64,000 nt of DNA, taken from NCBI RefSeq assembly GCF_023168325.1, contig NZ_AP025688.1, forward strand, positions 3,968,001 through 4,032,000, read 5' to 3'. The DNA is from Tsukamurella sp. PLM1. Lineage in GTDB: Bacteria; Actinomycetota; Actinomycetes; Mycobacteriales; Mycobacteriaceae. Positions 8,964 through 22,186 of this stretch are shown in pieces. The stretch's first letter is position 1; the number at the start of each line of letters is the position of its first letter. The notes below the pieces were generated by a model. That model was not told the DNA's origin. It saw only the letters and a program-made list of their open reading frames with translations, and did no database searches. A program made the position numbers and the translations under genes.

Positions 8964-10457
8964 ATGACCAGCACCACGCCAGAGCACCTCGACATCCTCG
9001 TGATCGGCGCCGGCATCTCCGGCATCGGCGCGGGGCACTACATCACCACCGAGTTGCCGGAGAAGAGCTTCGCGATCCTCGAGGGCCGCTCGACGTTCGG
9101 CGGCACCTGGGACCTGTTCAAGTACCCCGGCATCCGCTCCGACTCCGACCTGCACACCTTCGGCTACGAGTTCAAGCCGTGGGAGGCCAAGGACTCCATC
9201 GCCGACGCGCACAAGATCATCGACTACCTCCGCGAGACGATCGAGGAGAACGGCCTCGGCGAGAAGATCCGCTACGGCCACAAGGTGGTCTCGGCCGACT
9301 GGTCGAGCGAGGACGCACGCTGGACGGTGCAGGTCGAGCGCGACGGCGAGCGGTTCGCCATCACCGCCGGCTGGGTGTTCTTCGGCAGCGGCTACTACGA
9401 CTACGACCAGGGCTTCACGCCCGAGTTCGCCGGCCGCGACCGCTTCGCGGGGCAGATCATCCACCCGCAGTTCTGGCCCGAGGACCTGGACTACACGGGT
9501 AAGAAGGTCGTGGTCGTCGGCTCCGGCGCGACCGCCGTGACCCTGGTCCCCTCGCTGCTGAACGGCGACAAGCGGGCCGCGCACGTGACGATGCTGCAGC
9601 GCACGCCCACGTACATCATGCCGGTGCCCAAGCAGGATCCGCTGACCAACCTGTTCCACCGGGCGTTCGGCCACAGGATCGGCCACGACCTGAGCCGCAA
9701 GCGGTTCATCTGGCAGCAGCGCGGCGTGTACGTGTTCGCGCAGCGCTTCCCGGACCTCGCCCGCAAGATCATCCGCCGCGAGAACGCCAAGCGCCTCCCC
9801 GAGGGGTACCCGGTGGACGTGCACTTCAACCCGCCCTACAACCCGTGGGACCAGCGGCTGTGCGCCGTGCCGAACGGCGACCTGTTCAAGGCCATCCGCA
9901 GCGGCGACGCGTCGGTCGCGACCGACAAGATCGTCACCTTCGATGAGACCGGCATCGAGCTCGCGAGCGGCGAGCACCTGGACGCCGACATCATCGTGAC
10001 CGCGACCGGGCTCAAGCTCAAGCTGTTCGGCGGCGTCACCCTGTCGGTCGACGGTCGCGAGGTGGACATCACGCAGTCCGTGATCCACCGCGGCGCCATG
10101 CTCTCGGGCGTCCCCAACGTGGCGATCGCCATCGGCTACACGAACTCCTCGTGGACGCTCAAGATCGGCATGCTGTTCCGCTACATCACCAAGCTGATCC
10201 AGCACATGGACGCACGTGGCCTGGACGTCGCGGTCGCCGTCGCCGACCCGGACATGCCCACCCGCCCCGCACTCGACTTCGAGGCGGGCTACGTCCAGCG
10301 CGCGCTGCACGAGCTGCCCCGGCAGGGCGAGGCCGACGACTGGCGCATGTCCATGAGCTACTTCGAGGACGCCAAGCGCCTGAACAGCGAGCTCTCGCTC
10401 GGCGAGGAGTCCGGGCTGCGGCTGAGCGCCGGAACGCGGGCCGCGGTCACCGTCTGA
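8964..10457 (+). CDS. EthA-like flavin-containing Baeyer-Villiger monooxygenase
   Basis: 497 residues. The N-terminal FAD-binding Rossmann motif is LVIGAGISGIGAG, and the NADPH-binding motif VVVVGSGATAVTL lies near residue 180. Between them FAGQIIHPQFWPEDLDY matches the Baeyer-Villiger fingerprint FxGxxxHxxxWP. Segments such as GGTWDLFKYPGIRSDSD and YNPWDQRLCAVPNGDLF are shared with M. tuberculosis EthA (Rv3854c), which converts ketones to esters and activates ethionamide. The native substrate here is unknown, probably a ketone or thioether. A strong ribosome binding site (CCAGGAGACTTCC) precedes the ATG. It is likely regulated by the upstream PucR protein. The frame is complete. Confidence 0.9.
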   Translation: MTSTTPEHLDILVIGAGISGIGAGHYITTELPEKSFAILEGRSTFGGTWDLFKYPGIRSDSDLHTFGYEFKPWEAKDSIADAHKIIDYLRETIEENGLGEKIRYGHKVVSADWSSEDARWTVQVERDGERFAITAGWVFFGSGYYDYDQGFTPEFAGRDRFAGQIIHPQFWPEDLDYTGKKVVVVGSGATAVTLVPSLLNGDKRAAHVTMLQRTPTYIMPVPKQDPLTNLFHRAFGHRIGHDLSRKRFIWQQRGVYVFAQRFPDLARKIIRRENAKRLPEGYPVDVHFNPPYNPWDQRLCAVPNGDLFKAIRSGDASVATDKIVTFDETGIELASGEHLDADIIVTATGLKLKLFGGVTLSVDGREVDITQSVIHRGAMLSGVPNVAIAIGYTNSSWTLKIGMLFRYITKLIQHMDARGLDVAVAVADPDMPTRPALDFEAGYVQRALHELPRQGEADDWRMSMSYFEDAKRLNSELSLGEESGLRLSAGTRAAVTV

Positions 10458-10538
10458 CCTGGCACGACGCAGCCGTCCCGCCCGACCGGCTAACGTTGAT
10501 GCGATGCGCCGAGATTCGGTCGCGGCGGGATGGAGCGG

Positions 10539-12147
<1,609 letters not shown>

Positions 12148-12150
12148 CGC

Positions 12151-13369
12151 TCAGCGACGGTGCTCGCGCAGCGCCGACGAGACGCCCGCGGCCATCGCGT
12201 CCAGGGCGACCACCGGCTTGACGTTGAGGTCGATCGCCTCGCGACACTGCAGCACCGACTCGACGCAGCGCAGCAGGCCCTCGGGCCGCGCGTAACCCGA
12301 GAGCCGGCGGGTCTGCTCCGCCTCGTCGGGATGCATCAGGGTGACCTGCGCGCCCGTGCCCTGCACCAGCGCGTCGCGGAACAGGGCCGCGAGGTCGATC
12401 AGGGCGCGGTCCAGCGAGTCGCGCACCGCCCGTGTGCCGCGCGCCTTCTGCCGCTTCTCCAGGTCTTTCAGCTGGCCGGCGGAGCCGCGCATCACGCCCG
12501 CGGTGCCGCGGCCGCTGCCGCCGGCGCCGAGCGCGGTCTTGAGCTCCTCGGTCTCCCGCTCGTTGAGCGCGGCGCCCTGTTCCTTGGCCGTGCTCTCCGC
12601 ATCGCGCAGCAGCTGCTCGACGATGCCGTACACCCCCTCGGACGTGGCCGCCCGCGCGAGCCCCAGCGCCTGCTTGCGCTGCTTCTGCGCCTCGGGGTCG
12701 GTGGCGAGCCGCTTCGCCCGCCCCACGTGCCCGCCGGACACGCCCGCGGCCCACGCCGCCCGCTCCGGATCGATACCGTCGCGCTCGAGGACCGCCGCGA
12801 TCGCGGGCACCGACGGGGTGACCAGCGGCACGTGCCGGCACCGCGATTTCAGGGTGACGGAGATGTCCTCCGGGTCGACCGTGGGCGCGCACAGCAGCAC
12901 GATGGTCTGCGCCGGCGGCTCCTCGACCATCTTCAGCAGCGCGTTGCCGGCCTGCTCGGTGAGCCGGTCCGCATCCTCGATGAGGACGATCTGCCAGTGC
13001 CCAACCGAGGGGCGGCGCGCCGCGTCCGCCACCACCTCGCGCATCTGCTTGACCGCGATCGACAGCCCGTCGGGCGCGATCGCGCGCACGTCGGCGTGGG
13101 TGCCGGCGAGCACCGTGGTGCAGGCCCGGCAGCGGCCGCACCCGGGTTCGCCGGCATCGTCGCACTGCAGGGCCGCGGCGAGGGCCCGGGCCGCCACGGA
13201 ACGTCCCGAGCCGGGCGGGCCGGTGAACAGCCAGGCGTGGGTCATGGCCGATCCGGCCAGGTCGGCGACGGTGCCGCCGCTCGCGACCACCTCCCGGGCG
13301 GCGGCCGCGGCCCCGCAGGCCAGTCACCACAGCTTCCTGCCCCACCAGGCGATCGAACACTGAGCTCAC
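12151..13369 (-). CDS. holB: DNA polymerase III delta-prime subunit
   Basis: Clamp-loader ATPase-fold protein and counterpart of Rv3644c. The start VSSVFDRLVGQEAVV is typical. After a one-base frame break in a run at 13311-13314 the protein continues MTHAWLFTGPPGSGRSVAAR (Walker A), the zinc cluster CDDAGEPGCGRCRAC, VLIEDADRLTEQAGNALLKM, and SRCRHV near the sensor I/arginine-finger region. The C-terminal part contains an AALNERETEEL segment and a collar domain. It loads the sliding clamp as part of the gamma complex. GTG 13369 is preferred, with GTG 13375 as alternative. The break must be an artefact because the gene is essential. Confidence 0.9.
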
Positions 13370-13421
13370 CCCCACACACTAGCCCTCCCGTCCGACGGCG
13401 AGCGCAGGCTAAGTTGGAGCG

Positions 13422-14952
13422 GTGGCAGCACCGAAGAGCAGACTCAGTCGCGCACTGCGACTGGCGCGGTGGCTCGCCAAGACCCCGTGGCCGATCTTCG
13501 CGCTCGACGTCCTGCGATCGAACATCCTGGGCGCGGTGTTCGTGTTCGGCTTCCTGCGGTTCGCGCTGCCGGTGCAGCAGTCGGTGCAGTTGCAGGAGAT
13601 CAGCGGCGTCAACCTGCTGGTATTCATCACGTACCTGCTGTTCGCGAGCCTGGCCGGCATGCTGATCGGCCTGCGGATGGTGTTGCCCGTCCTGCGCTGG
13701 CACCGGCGCAGCGCCCCGAACGACCCCGAGATATCCCGGCGGGCCCTGGCTATACCCGGCCGGATGGCGCTCCTCCAAGCAGTGTTCTGGCTGGTCGGCG
13801 GCGCGATCTTCGTGGTGATCAACTTCACCACCTCGCGCGGCATCCCGATCGTGATCGCGATGACGATCCTCCTGGGCGCCACCACGACGTGCGCGCTGAG
13901 CTACATGCAGACCGAGCGGGTGCTCCGGCCGATCACCGTGGCGGCCCTCGCCCAGGAGCCGCAGGGCACCGCCGGGCTGTCCGTGACGAGCCGGATCATG
14001 CTCAGCTGGGTATTGGGCACCGCGACGCCGATCGTCGGCATCATCATGGTGGTCGTCTCCCAGGAGACGGGGGTGATCGACCCCGATGCCAGCACCGTCA
14101 TCAATCCGGTCCTGCTGCTGTCGGTGGTCGCGATCGGCGCCGGCCTGCTCGGCACGGCGCGGGCCGCGAAGTCGATCGGCGACCCCATCCAGGACCTCTT
14201 CCGCGCCCAGCGCAAGGTTCGCGACGGCGACTTCAACACGTCGGTGAAGATCTACGACTCGAGCGAGCTGGGCCTGCTCGGGCGGGCTTCAACGACATGG
14301 TGCACGACCTGGCCGAGCGGCAGCGGATGCGCGACATGTTCGGCCGCTACGTCGGACAGGACGTGGCGCGCCAGGCGCTCGAGCACGGCACCCACCTGGG
14401 CGGCGAGATCCGCGAGGTGGGCGTCCTGTTCGTGGACCTGGTGGGCTCGACCAGGCTCGCCGTCACCGAGGAGCCCGCTGCAGTGGTGGACCTGCTCAAC
14501 GACTTCTTCAAGGTGGTCGTCGACCTGGTCGACCTGCACGGCGGCTTCGTCAACAAGTTCCAGGGCGACGCGGCGTTGGCGATCTTCGGCGCCCCGCTCC
14601 CCCACCCCGACGCCGCCGGCGCCGCGCTGGCCGCGTCCCGGGAGATGCGGTTCCAGCTCAGCGACGTGCTCGGCGGCACCGGATTCGGTATCGGCGTCTC
14701 CGCGGGACAGGTGGTCGCGGGGCACATCGGGGCGAAGGCGCGGTTCGAGTACACCGTGATCGGCGACCCGGTGAACGAGGCCGCGCGGATCACCGAGATC
14801 GCCAAATCGGAACCGTCGTGCCTCCTGGCCGCCGGGCGGGCGGTCGAGGCGAGCACCCCGCCGAGCAGGCGCTGTGGGCGCTCGGCGAGGCCATCGAGCT
14901 GCGTGGTCGCGGGCAGCTCACGCAGCTCGCGCGCCCCGTCGACGAGGAGTAG
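13422..14952 (+). CDS. Class III adenylate cyclase with N-terminal membrane domain and HAMP (Rv3645-like)
   Basis: An N-terminal region of about 270 residues contains six likely membrane helices (for example LLVFITYLLFASLAGMLIG and ALLQAVFWLVGGAIFVVI) and a HAMP linker (AKSIGDPIQDLFRAQRKVRD). After a break in a G run (14284-14286) the cyclase domain follows: VLFVDLVGSTRLAV (metal Asp), NKFQGDAALAIFG (second metal Asp) and EYTVIGDPVNEAARI (transition-state Asn/Arg). A second break in a C run (14856-14859) precedes the end AEQALWALGEAIELRG. It makes cAMP at the inner membrane and is a natural source of ligand for the Crp encoded at 49.1 kb. The synteny with holB and topA matches Rv3645. The start is a GTG. 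Confidence 0.9.
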
Positions 14953-14976
14953 CCCGCCTTCGCGGGCCGCTCGGGG

Positions 14977-17915
14977 TCACTCCGCCGGGGGACCGGTCTT
15001 CGTCGCGGCCGTCTTCTTGGCCGGGGCCTTCTTCGCGGTCGTCTTCTTCGCCACCGTCTTCTTCGCGGCGGCCTTCTTGGCCGGAGCCTTGGCCGCCGTC
15101 TTCTTGGCCGGCGCCTTCTTCGCGGCCGCCTTCTTGGTGGCCTTCTTCTTCACAGGCCCCCGCGCACGACGGTCCGCGAGCAGCTCGGACGCACGCTCAT
15201 CGGTGATGGTCGCGACCTCGTCGCCCTTCCGCAGAGACGCATTGGTCTCACCGTCGGTCACGTACGGGCCGAACCGGCCGTCCTTGATGACCATCGCGGC
15301 GCCGGAGACGGGGTCGTTGCCCAACTCGCGCAGCGGCGGCGCGGCGGCCGCCCCGCGGCCCCGGCGCTTGGGCTCCGCGTACAGCTTGAGCGCCTCCTCG
15401 AGGGTCACCGTGAACATCTGCTCCTCGGTGGCCAGCGAGCGCGAGTCGGTGCCCTTCTTCAGGTACGGCCCGTAGCGACCGTTCTGGGCGGTGATCTCCT
15501 CCTTGGACTCCGGATCGACGCCCACGACGCGGGGCAGCGACAGCAGCCGCAGCGCGTCCTCGAGCGTGACGGTCTCGATGTCCATCGTCTTGAGCAGGAG
15601 CCAGTGCGCGGCTTCGGCGCGTCGGTCTTCTTCTTGCGCCGCGTCTTGGTGGTGCCCGGCTCGTCGAGGTTCTCGGCCTCGGAGTCCTCCTCCGGCGCGG
15701 GCAGGATCTCGGTGACGTAAGGGCCGAAACGGCCCTCCTTGGCGACGATCTCGTGGCCGGTGGCCGGGTCGACGCCGAGCGGGCGGCCGTCCTGGGGGGT
15801 GGCGAAGAGCTTCTCCGCGACCTCCTCGGTCAGCTCGTCCGGCGTCATCGACGCCAGGATGTTGGCCCGCTGGACCTGGGGCTCCGTCTCGCCTTCCTTG
15901 GGCCCGACGGTGCGCTCCAGGTACGGCCCGTAGCGCCCCACACGCACGTAGACGACGTTGCCGTCGGCATCGGTGTAGAGCGGGATCGAGTTGATCTCAC
16001 GCGCGTCGATCGCGTCCAGGTTCGCCGCGACGAGGTTCTTCAAGCCGGGGCTGTCGGGTCCCGGTCCGTCGGCCCCGGCGACGGCCGCGCCGTCGTCCTC
16101 GGGCCCGCCGTCACCGAAGTAGAAGCGGGTGAGCCAGTCGACGCGGCCCTCGCGGCCACCGGCGATCTCGTCGAGATCGTCCTCCATGGACGCGGTGAAG
16201 TTGTAGTCGACGAGGCCGCCGAAGTGGCCCTCCAGCAGGCCGATCACGGCGAACGCCACCCACTGCGGGACGAGGGCGTTGCCCTTCTTCACGACGTAGC
16301 CGCGGTCCTGGATGGTCTTGATGATCGACGCGTAGGTCGACGGTCGGCCGATGCCCAGCTCTTCGAGGGTCTTGACCAGCGACGCCTCGGTGTAGCGGGC
16401 CGGCGGGCTGGTCACGTGGTCGGCGGCCGCCAGCTCGGCGGCCGTGACAGCCTGTCCCTTCACCAGCTGCGGCAGGCGCGACTCGGCGTCGTCCGCCTCG
16501 CCGCCCACCTGGTCGTCGACGGTCTCGACGTACGCGGCGAGAAAGCCCGGGAACGTGATGGTGCGGCCGGACGCGGCGAACTCGCAGTTCTCGCCCGACG
16601 ACGCGGTGCCGGCGATCCGCAGGCTCAGGGTGGTGCCCTTGACGTCGGCCATCTGCGAGGCGACGGTGCGCTGCCAGATCAGCTCGTAGAGCCGGAACTC
16701 GTCCGAGTTCAATACGGACGCGAGCGCGCCCGGCGTCTGGAAGGTCTCGCCCGCGGGGCGGATCGCCTCGTGCGCCTCCTGCGCGTTCTTGACCTTGCGG
16801 GTGTACTGCCGCGGGGTCGGGTGCACGTACTCGGCGCCGTACAGCTGCCGCGCCTGGTCCCGGGCGGCGGCGATGGCGGTCTCCGACAGAGTGGTCGAGT
16901 CGGTACGCATGTAGGTGATGTAGCCGCCCTCGTAGAGCCGCTGCGCGATCTGCATGGTGCGGTCGGTGTTGAAGCGCAGCTTGCGGCTGGCCTCCTGCTG
17001 CAGCGTCGACGTCATGAACGGCGCGTAGGGCTTGCGGGTGTACGGCTTCTCCTCGACGGAGGTCACCGTCAGGCTGGCGCCCTGCAAGCCTGCCACCAGG
17101 GCGTTCGCCCGGGCACCGTCGAGCACGGTGGTCCCGGACGGCTTCTTGAGGTTGCCCTGCGCGTCGAAGTCGCGGCCGGTGGCGACCCGGTCGCCGTCGA
17201 CGGTCACCAGGCGCGCGCCGAAGGTACGCGGGCTGGCCTCGGCGCCGGCGTCGAGCTGCGCGGCGATGTCCCAGTACCCGGCGGTGCGGAAGGCGATGCG
17301 CTCGCGCTCCCGGTCGACGATGATGCGGGTCGCGACGGACTGGACGCGGCCGGCCGAAAGGCCCTGGTTGACCTTGCGCCACAGCACGGGGCTGACCTCG
17401 TAGCCGTACAGGCGGTCGAGGATGCGGCGGGTCTCCTGCGCGTCCACGAGGTTCATGTCGAGCTCGCGGGGTTCCTGCGCGGCGGCGAGGATGGCCTGCT
17501 GGGTGATCTCGTGGAACACCATCCGCTTGACCGGGACCTTCGGCTTGAGCACTTCCCGCAGGTGCCACGCGATGGCCTCGCCCTCGCGGTCACCGTCCGT
17601 CGCGAGGTAGAGCTCGTCGGCCTGCTTGAGCAGGGACTTCAGCTCGGAGACGGTGGAGCGCTTGCTCGCGGAGGTCACGTAGTGGGCCTCGAACTCGTGG
17701 TCCACGTCGACCCCGAGCCGCGCCCAGGGCTTGCCCTGGTCGGCCTCAGGGAGCGGGTTGTCCCGGCTCGGCAGGTCGCGGATGTGGCCCATCGACGCGC
17801 GCACGGTGTAGTTGGGCCCGAGGAAGTCGCCGATCTTCTTGCCCTTGGCGGGGGACTCCACGATCACCAGGCGCTGCATACCGTCTCCGCCCGCTGCCTT
17901 CGCACGTGCCGCCAT
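14977..17915 (-). CDS. topA: DNA topoisomerase I
   Basis: Type IA topoisomerase that relaxes negative supercoils. The Toprim domain (RLVIVESPAKGKKIGDFL, DELYLATDGDREGEAIAWHL) carries the acidic triad. YITYMRTDSTTLSE contains the active-site tyrosine, preceded by SAGRVQSVATRIIV and MTSTLQQEASRKLRF. The C-terminal region has repeated GRYGPYLKKG/GRFGPYVT units and ends in a Lys/Ala-rich tail (KKAAAKKAPAKKTAAKAPAK), as is usual in actinobacteria where it aids strand passage. One base is missing near 15598-15600 (GSLLKTMD would be restored), surely an artefact in an essential gene. ATG 17915 is chosen because CAGGAGGG lies just upstream. Counterpart of Rv3646c. Confidence 0.95.
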
Positions 17916-18072
17916 GGACCCTCCTGCCTGTTCCGGTGGCTGCTTCGTCACCACCCGCCTCCCACGTCACTTCCGACGTAGGCGGTCACTTCGGTGCACA
18001 TTCTGCCGCACACCTGGCCCCACCTTATATACAGGGTCCGCTGCGCACGCCACCGAATACTCGCGCGGACCG

Positions 18073-18648
18073 TCAGGGGCGGGGCCAGTGCGCCTCAGCG
18101 GCGGCGGTCGGCGGATCGCCGATGCTCTCCCGCAGCCGGAGCAGGCGACGGTGCCCGGAGACGCGTAGGGCCGGCTTCGACCCGCGGGTACCGACGAGCG
18201 TGGGGGCCACGCCGGCCCGCATCAGGGCGGTGGCGAGAACCGGGGCGCTCTCCGGGGCGTGCGGGTCGAGCGCGAGGAGGTAGTGCACGCCGTCCACGTC
18301 GCCACCGGCGAGCGCCCAGGCCCGCAGTGCGCGCGGGCCCGGAACCCAGGTCGACGGTGCCGCCTTCGCCGCCCCGCGCGTCCAGGCGACGGCCATCGGC
18401 TGTAGTTCGGGCGCCGCGAGCGTGCGGACCAGCGGGCTTCCCTCGTCCGAGGTGTCCAGCTGCGATCGCAGGCCGGCCTCGTCGATCATCGAGGCGATCG
18501 CCTGCGCCCGCCACTCATCGGCGACCACGACGGAGACCCGCGCACTGCCGCCCAACTGCACGATCTGCCCCGACGTCGCGAGCAGGCCGGCGAGGTCGCG
18601 GGGCGACGGCTCGGTCTGCTCGGCGGAGAACAGTGACAGCTGGGACAC
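18073..18648 (-). CDS. Conserved hypothetical protein (Rv3647c-like)
   Basis: 191 residues from GTG 18648 (VSQLSLFSAEQ). Conserved-looking blocks are LVRTLAAPELQPMAVAWTRGA, WVPGPRALRAWALAGG, HYLLALDPHAPES and LMRAGVAPTLVGTRG. There is no signal peptide or membrane segment. Its place between topA and the cold-shock gene is kept in mycobacteria, but I know of no assigned function. The longer frame starting upstream at 18714 would run into the cspA terminator hairpin, so I reject that start. Confidence 0.8.
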   Translation of the reverse strand: MSQLSLFSAEQTEPSPRDLAGLLATSGQIVQLGGSARVSVVVADEWRAQAIASMIDEAGLRSQLDTSDEGSPLVRTLAAPELQPMAVAWTRGAAKAAPSTWVPGPRALRAWALAGGDVDGVHYLLALDPHAPESAPVLATALMRAGVAPTLVGTRGSKPALRVSGHRRLLRLRESIGDPPTAAAEAHWPRP

Positions 18649-18713
18649 GTGATGAGCGTAGATCCCCGTGGGACGGCAGTCTCCGCCGACACGACGATCG
18701 GTACCGAAATGCA

Positions 18714-18749
18714 CAGCACCCCTCCGCCGGGAACGGCGGAGGGGTGCTG
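18714..18749 (-). terminator. Rho-independent-type hairpin after cspA
   Basis: A perfect 15-bp inverted repeat (CAGCACCCCTCCGCC / GGCGGAGGGGTGCTG) with a six-base loop lies 33 bp past the cspA stop and before the next minus-strand gene. Only a short T stretch follows on the minus strand, as is common in high-GC actinobacteria. Confidence 0.8.
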
Positions 18750-18781
18750 CGAGAAACGCTTATCGCGTGGTGCGGGGTTTC

Positions 18782-18985
18782 TTAGAGGGCGCGGACGCCG
18801 GTGGCCTGCGGGCCCTTGGTGCCCTGGCCGACCTCGAACTCCACGAGCTGGTTCTCCTCGAGGGTACGGAAGCCGTTGCCCTGGATCTCCGAGTAGTGGA
18901 CGAACACGTCATCCGAGCCGTCGGCCGGTGCGATGAAGCCGAAGCCCTTCTCCGCGTTGAACCACTTCACAGTTCCCTGTGCCAT
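18782..18985 (-). CDS. cspA: Cold shock protein CspA
   Basis: 67 residues: one OB-fold cold-shock domain with RNP1 (KGFGFIAP, residues 13-20) and RNP2 (DVFVHYSEI). It begins [16 protein letters not shown], the standard form. It binds single-stranded RNA or DNA and melts mRNA structure. AGGAAA lies upstream of the ATG. A leader of up to about 370 bp separates it from the divergent helicase gene and includes a GC-rich palindrome, consistent with the structured leaders of csp genes. Counterpart of Rv3648c. Confidence 0.96.
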   Translation of the reverse strand: MAQGTVKWFNAEKGFGFIAPADGSDDVFVHYSEIQGNGFRTLEENQLVEFEVGQGTKGPQATGVRAL

Positions 18986-19353
18986 TGAGATGTTTCCTAA
19001 CTTGTCTTTCTACCGGTGTAGGAACCGTTCCCCGAGGTGGGGCGCGACTCCTGGCCGGTTCCGGCCGCCATACTTTCTGGAGCCGTTTGCGGAGACCGCA
19101 CACAAAAACCTTCAGTACCACGCCCGCAACATCGATCCCCCGATGGCCCCTTCGGACCCCCGGCGGGAGCTGCGACCGCATACAGTCAATCACGATTTCC
19201 GAGCGAGCAACAGCGGGCGGACCGATTTCGCCTTCCGTTCACCCTCCGTCCTACTGAACGACGGTCCGACTCCACCACGGTTAGACTGGGCGATCGGCGC
19301 GTTCCCGGCCCCTGTGGCCGCGCGGACGCCGGATCGATGCGGGGGCTATCACG
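18986..19353. promoter_or_regulatory. Divergent intergenic region between cspA and the helicase gene
   Basis: 368 bp with no gene. It holds the cspA leader on the minus strand and the helicase promoter on the plus strand. A 14-bp perfect palindrome GGCCGGTTCCGGCC lies at 19053-19066, within the expected cspA leader. The helicase GTG is preceded by a weak GGGGG. No confident -10/-35 pair could be chosen. Confidence 0.45.
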
Positions 19354-21707
19354 GTGGAGCACAACACCTTCGGCAGGGAACTGCTGGCCCGCGTCATGGC
19401 CGGCTCGGGCTCCGGCCCCGAGAGCCTCACACATGTGGCGGACATCCCGTCACGCCGAGCGGAATTCGCCCCGTGGCCGGCCTGGGTGCCGCCCCGGGTG
19501 CGGGAGGGGCTGATCGACGAGGGCGTGCGGGAGCCCTGGCGCCACCAGGCGGAGGCCGCGGAGCACGCGCACGCGGGCCGGCACGTGGTGGTCTCGACGG
19601 GGACGGCCTCCGGGAAATCGCTCGCCTACCAGCTGCCGGTACTCGCGGCGCTCGCCGACGACCCGCTGGCCACGGTCCTGTACCTGTCGCCGACGAAGGC
19701 GCTCGGCACGGACCAGCACCGGGCGGCGGTCCGCCTGACGACGGCGTACGGCCCGGCCGACGTCTCCCCCTCGATGTACGACGGTGACACCTCGCAGGAG
19801 ATGCGGCGCTGGGCGCGCTCGGACAGCCGCTGGGTGTTCGCGAATCCCGACATGCTGCACGTGGGGCTGCTTCCGCGGCACGCGAAGTGGGCACGCTTCC
19901 TGCGCGGCCTGCGGTACGTGGTGGTCGACGAGTGCCACCATTACCGCGGCGTCTTCGGCTCGCACACGGCGGTGGTGCTGCGCCGGCTGCTGCGGGTGGC
20001 GGCGAAGTACGGCGCCGCGCCCACGGTGATCTGCGCGTCAGCCACCACCTCCGATCCGGCGGGTGCGGCGTCCCGGCTGATCGGCGCGGACTGCGTTGCG
20101 GTCACCGAGGATTCGTCGCCACACGGGCCGCGCACCGTCGCCCTGTGGGAGCCGCCGCTGCTGCCGGACCTGGAGGGCGAGAACGGGGCACCGGTGCGGC
20201 GACCGGCAACGACGGAGGCGGCGCGGATGCTGTCCGATCTGGTGGTCGAGGGAGCGCGCACGCTCGCGTTCGTCCGGTCCCGACGGTCCGCCGAATCCGT
20301 CGCCCTCTCCGCCCGGCGGATGCTCGCGGAGGCGACTCCCGAACTGGCCGAACGGATCGCGGCGTATCGCGCCGGGTATCTCGCGGACGACCGGCGCGCC
20401 CTGGAGCGGGGCCTGAACGACGGTGCGCTGCTGGGCGTCGCGACCACGAACGCGCTCGAGCTGGGCGTGGACATCGCGGGGCTCGATGCCGTGCTGATGG
20501 CCGGTTTCCCGGGAACCGTGGCCTCGTTCTGGCAGCAGGCGGGGCGCAGCGGGCGGCGGGGGCAGGGCTCGCTGATCCTCATGATCGCCCGCGACGATCC
20601 GCTCGACACCTACCTGGTGCATCACCCGGATTCGCTCCTGGGCCGGCCGGTGGAGGCGACGATCACCGACCCCTGGAACCCGTACGTACTCGGACCCCAG
20701 ATGCTCTGCGCGGCAGGCGAGATGCCGCTGACCCGCGCCGAGGTGGTGCGCCTCGGCGCCGTGGACGTGGTGGGCCGGCTCGTGGCCGACGGACTGCTCC
20801 GCGAGCGGCCGGCGGGCTACTTCCTGGCCGCCGGGATCGATCCGCACGCCGGCGTGAACATCCGCGGGGGAGCCGGCAGCGAGATACTCATCGTGGAGGA
20901 GAACTCCGGAAGGCTGTTGGGCACGGTCGATTTCACGCGGGCGCTCTCGACGGTGCACGAGGGGGCGGTGCACGTGCACCGGGCGAGTCCTACGTGGTGG
21001 ACTCGCTCGACCTCGACGACGGCCTGGCATTGGTGCACGCGGAGGAGCCGGAGTGGACGACGTCGGCTCGCGAGGACCTCGATGTGCATGTGACCGCGGT
21101 CCATTCGACGGAGACGCTGGGCGAGGTCACGGCGCGGTTCGTCGCGGTGGAGGTCACGAGCCGCGTGGTCGGGTACCTGCGCACGCTGCGCAGCGGCGAG
21201 GTGCTGGACGCGGTCGAACTCGATCTGCCCGAGACCACGCTGGCGACCACGGCCGCGCTCCTCACCCTCACCCCGGAGGTGCTGGAGGGCGCCGGCCTGG
21301 TGTCGGAGCGGTGGCCGGGCGCACTGCACGCCGCCGAGCACGCGGCGATCGGGCTGCTGCCCCTGGTGGCCTCGTGCGACCGGTGGGACATCGGTGGCCT
21401 GTCGACGGCGCTGCACGACGACACCGGCCTGCCGTCGATCTTCGTCTACGACAGCTATCCCGGCGGCGCGGGCTTCGCCGAGCGCGGCTACGCGTCGCTG
21501 GCGACCTGGCTGGTCGCCACGCGCGATGCCGTCGCCGCGTGCGAGTGCCCGTCGGGTTGCCCCTCGTGCGTGCAGTCCCCCAAGTGCGGCAACGGCAACG
21601 ACCCGCTCGACAAAGCGGGCGCGATCGTCGTGCTGGATCTGGTGATCGGGGCGGTGGCGCGCGACGGCGGTGGCGGGCCGGGCGCCGCGCTCGCGGACGA
21701 CGTCTGA
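19354..21707 (+). CDS. DECH-box helicase with DUF1998 domain (helicase/secretion neighbourhood, Rv3649-like)
   Basis: Superfamily 2 helicase of about 784 residues once one base is restored at 20981-20983. Walker A is STGTASGKSLAYQLP, motif II is VVDECHHYRG, motif III is CASATT, and motif VI is WQQAGRSGRRGQ. The C-terminal DUF1998 region ends with the cysteine cluster CECPSGCPSCVQSPKCG, probably a metal site. Related proteins include Hrq1/MrfA, which act in repair of mitomycin-type damage. Actinobacteria conserve this helicase next to the Tad cluster, as here, although a functional link is unproven. The start is GTG 19354. Confidence 0.92.
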
Positions 21708-21711
21708 ACGG

Positions 21712-22044
21712 CTATTTCGGCGGCAGCGACCGGGCGTAGTCGACGGTGCGCCGCACCCACTCCTTCAGGTCCACGTCCGAGGCCGTGGCCTCGGGGGCCA
21801 GGTCCAGCCAGCCTCGCAGTTCCCGCCCGCGCATGACGGTGGCGCTGACGTGCGGCCCGATCAGCTCGTCCGTGGCGTCCGGGTGCAGATGGACCATCGA
21901 CTCCCCGCGACTGTTCGCCGCGATCGCCATGTGCCCGTCCACCAGGAACGCCAGCCCGCCGAACATGCGCTTCTCCACGACGCCGTGCTCGCCGTCCATC
22001 GCGTCGCGGATCCTGTCCGCCAGCCCCTCGTCGTACACCATCAT
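21712..22044 (-). CDS. TfoX N-terminal domain protein
   Basis: 110 residues starting MMVYDEGLADRIRDAM. The block VVEKRMFGGLAFLVDGHMAIAA is the signature of TfoX_N domains (RxMFGGxxFxxxG). No TfoX C-terminal domain is present. Proteins of this size are widespread and of unknown role; the competence function of full-length TfoX cannot be assumed. It ends 4 bp from the convergent helicase stop and occupies the place where M. tuberculosis has PE33 and Rv3651-Rv3653. Confidence 0.85.
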   Translation of the reverse strand: MMVYDEGLADRIRDAMDGEHGVVEKRMFGGLAFLVDGHMAIAANSRGESMVHLHPDATDELIGPHVSATVMRGRELRGWLDLAPEATASDVDLKEWVRRTVDYARSLPPK

Positions 22045-22186
22045 CCCAGTCTGCGCCGGTCATGAGCAACCCGCAGCCCGTCGCCGTATCGCGCGGCCGG
22101 ATCTCTGCACATGCCTCCGCCACACCGACCGCCGCTGCCCCGTGGTCATCTCCGGAATCACGAAGGCGCCAGTGGATCCTCGTCGG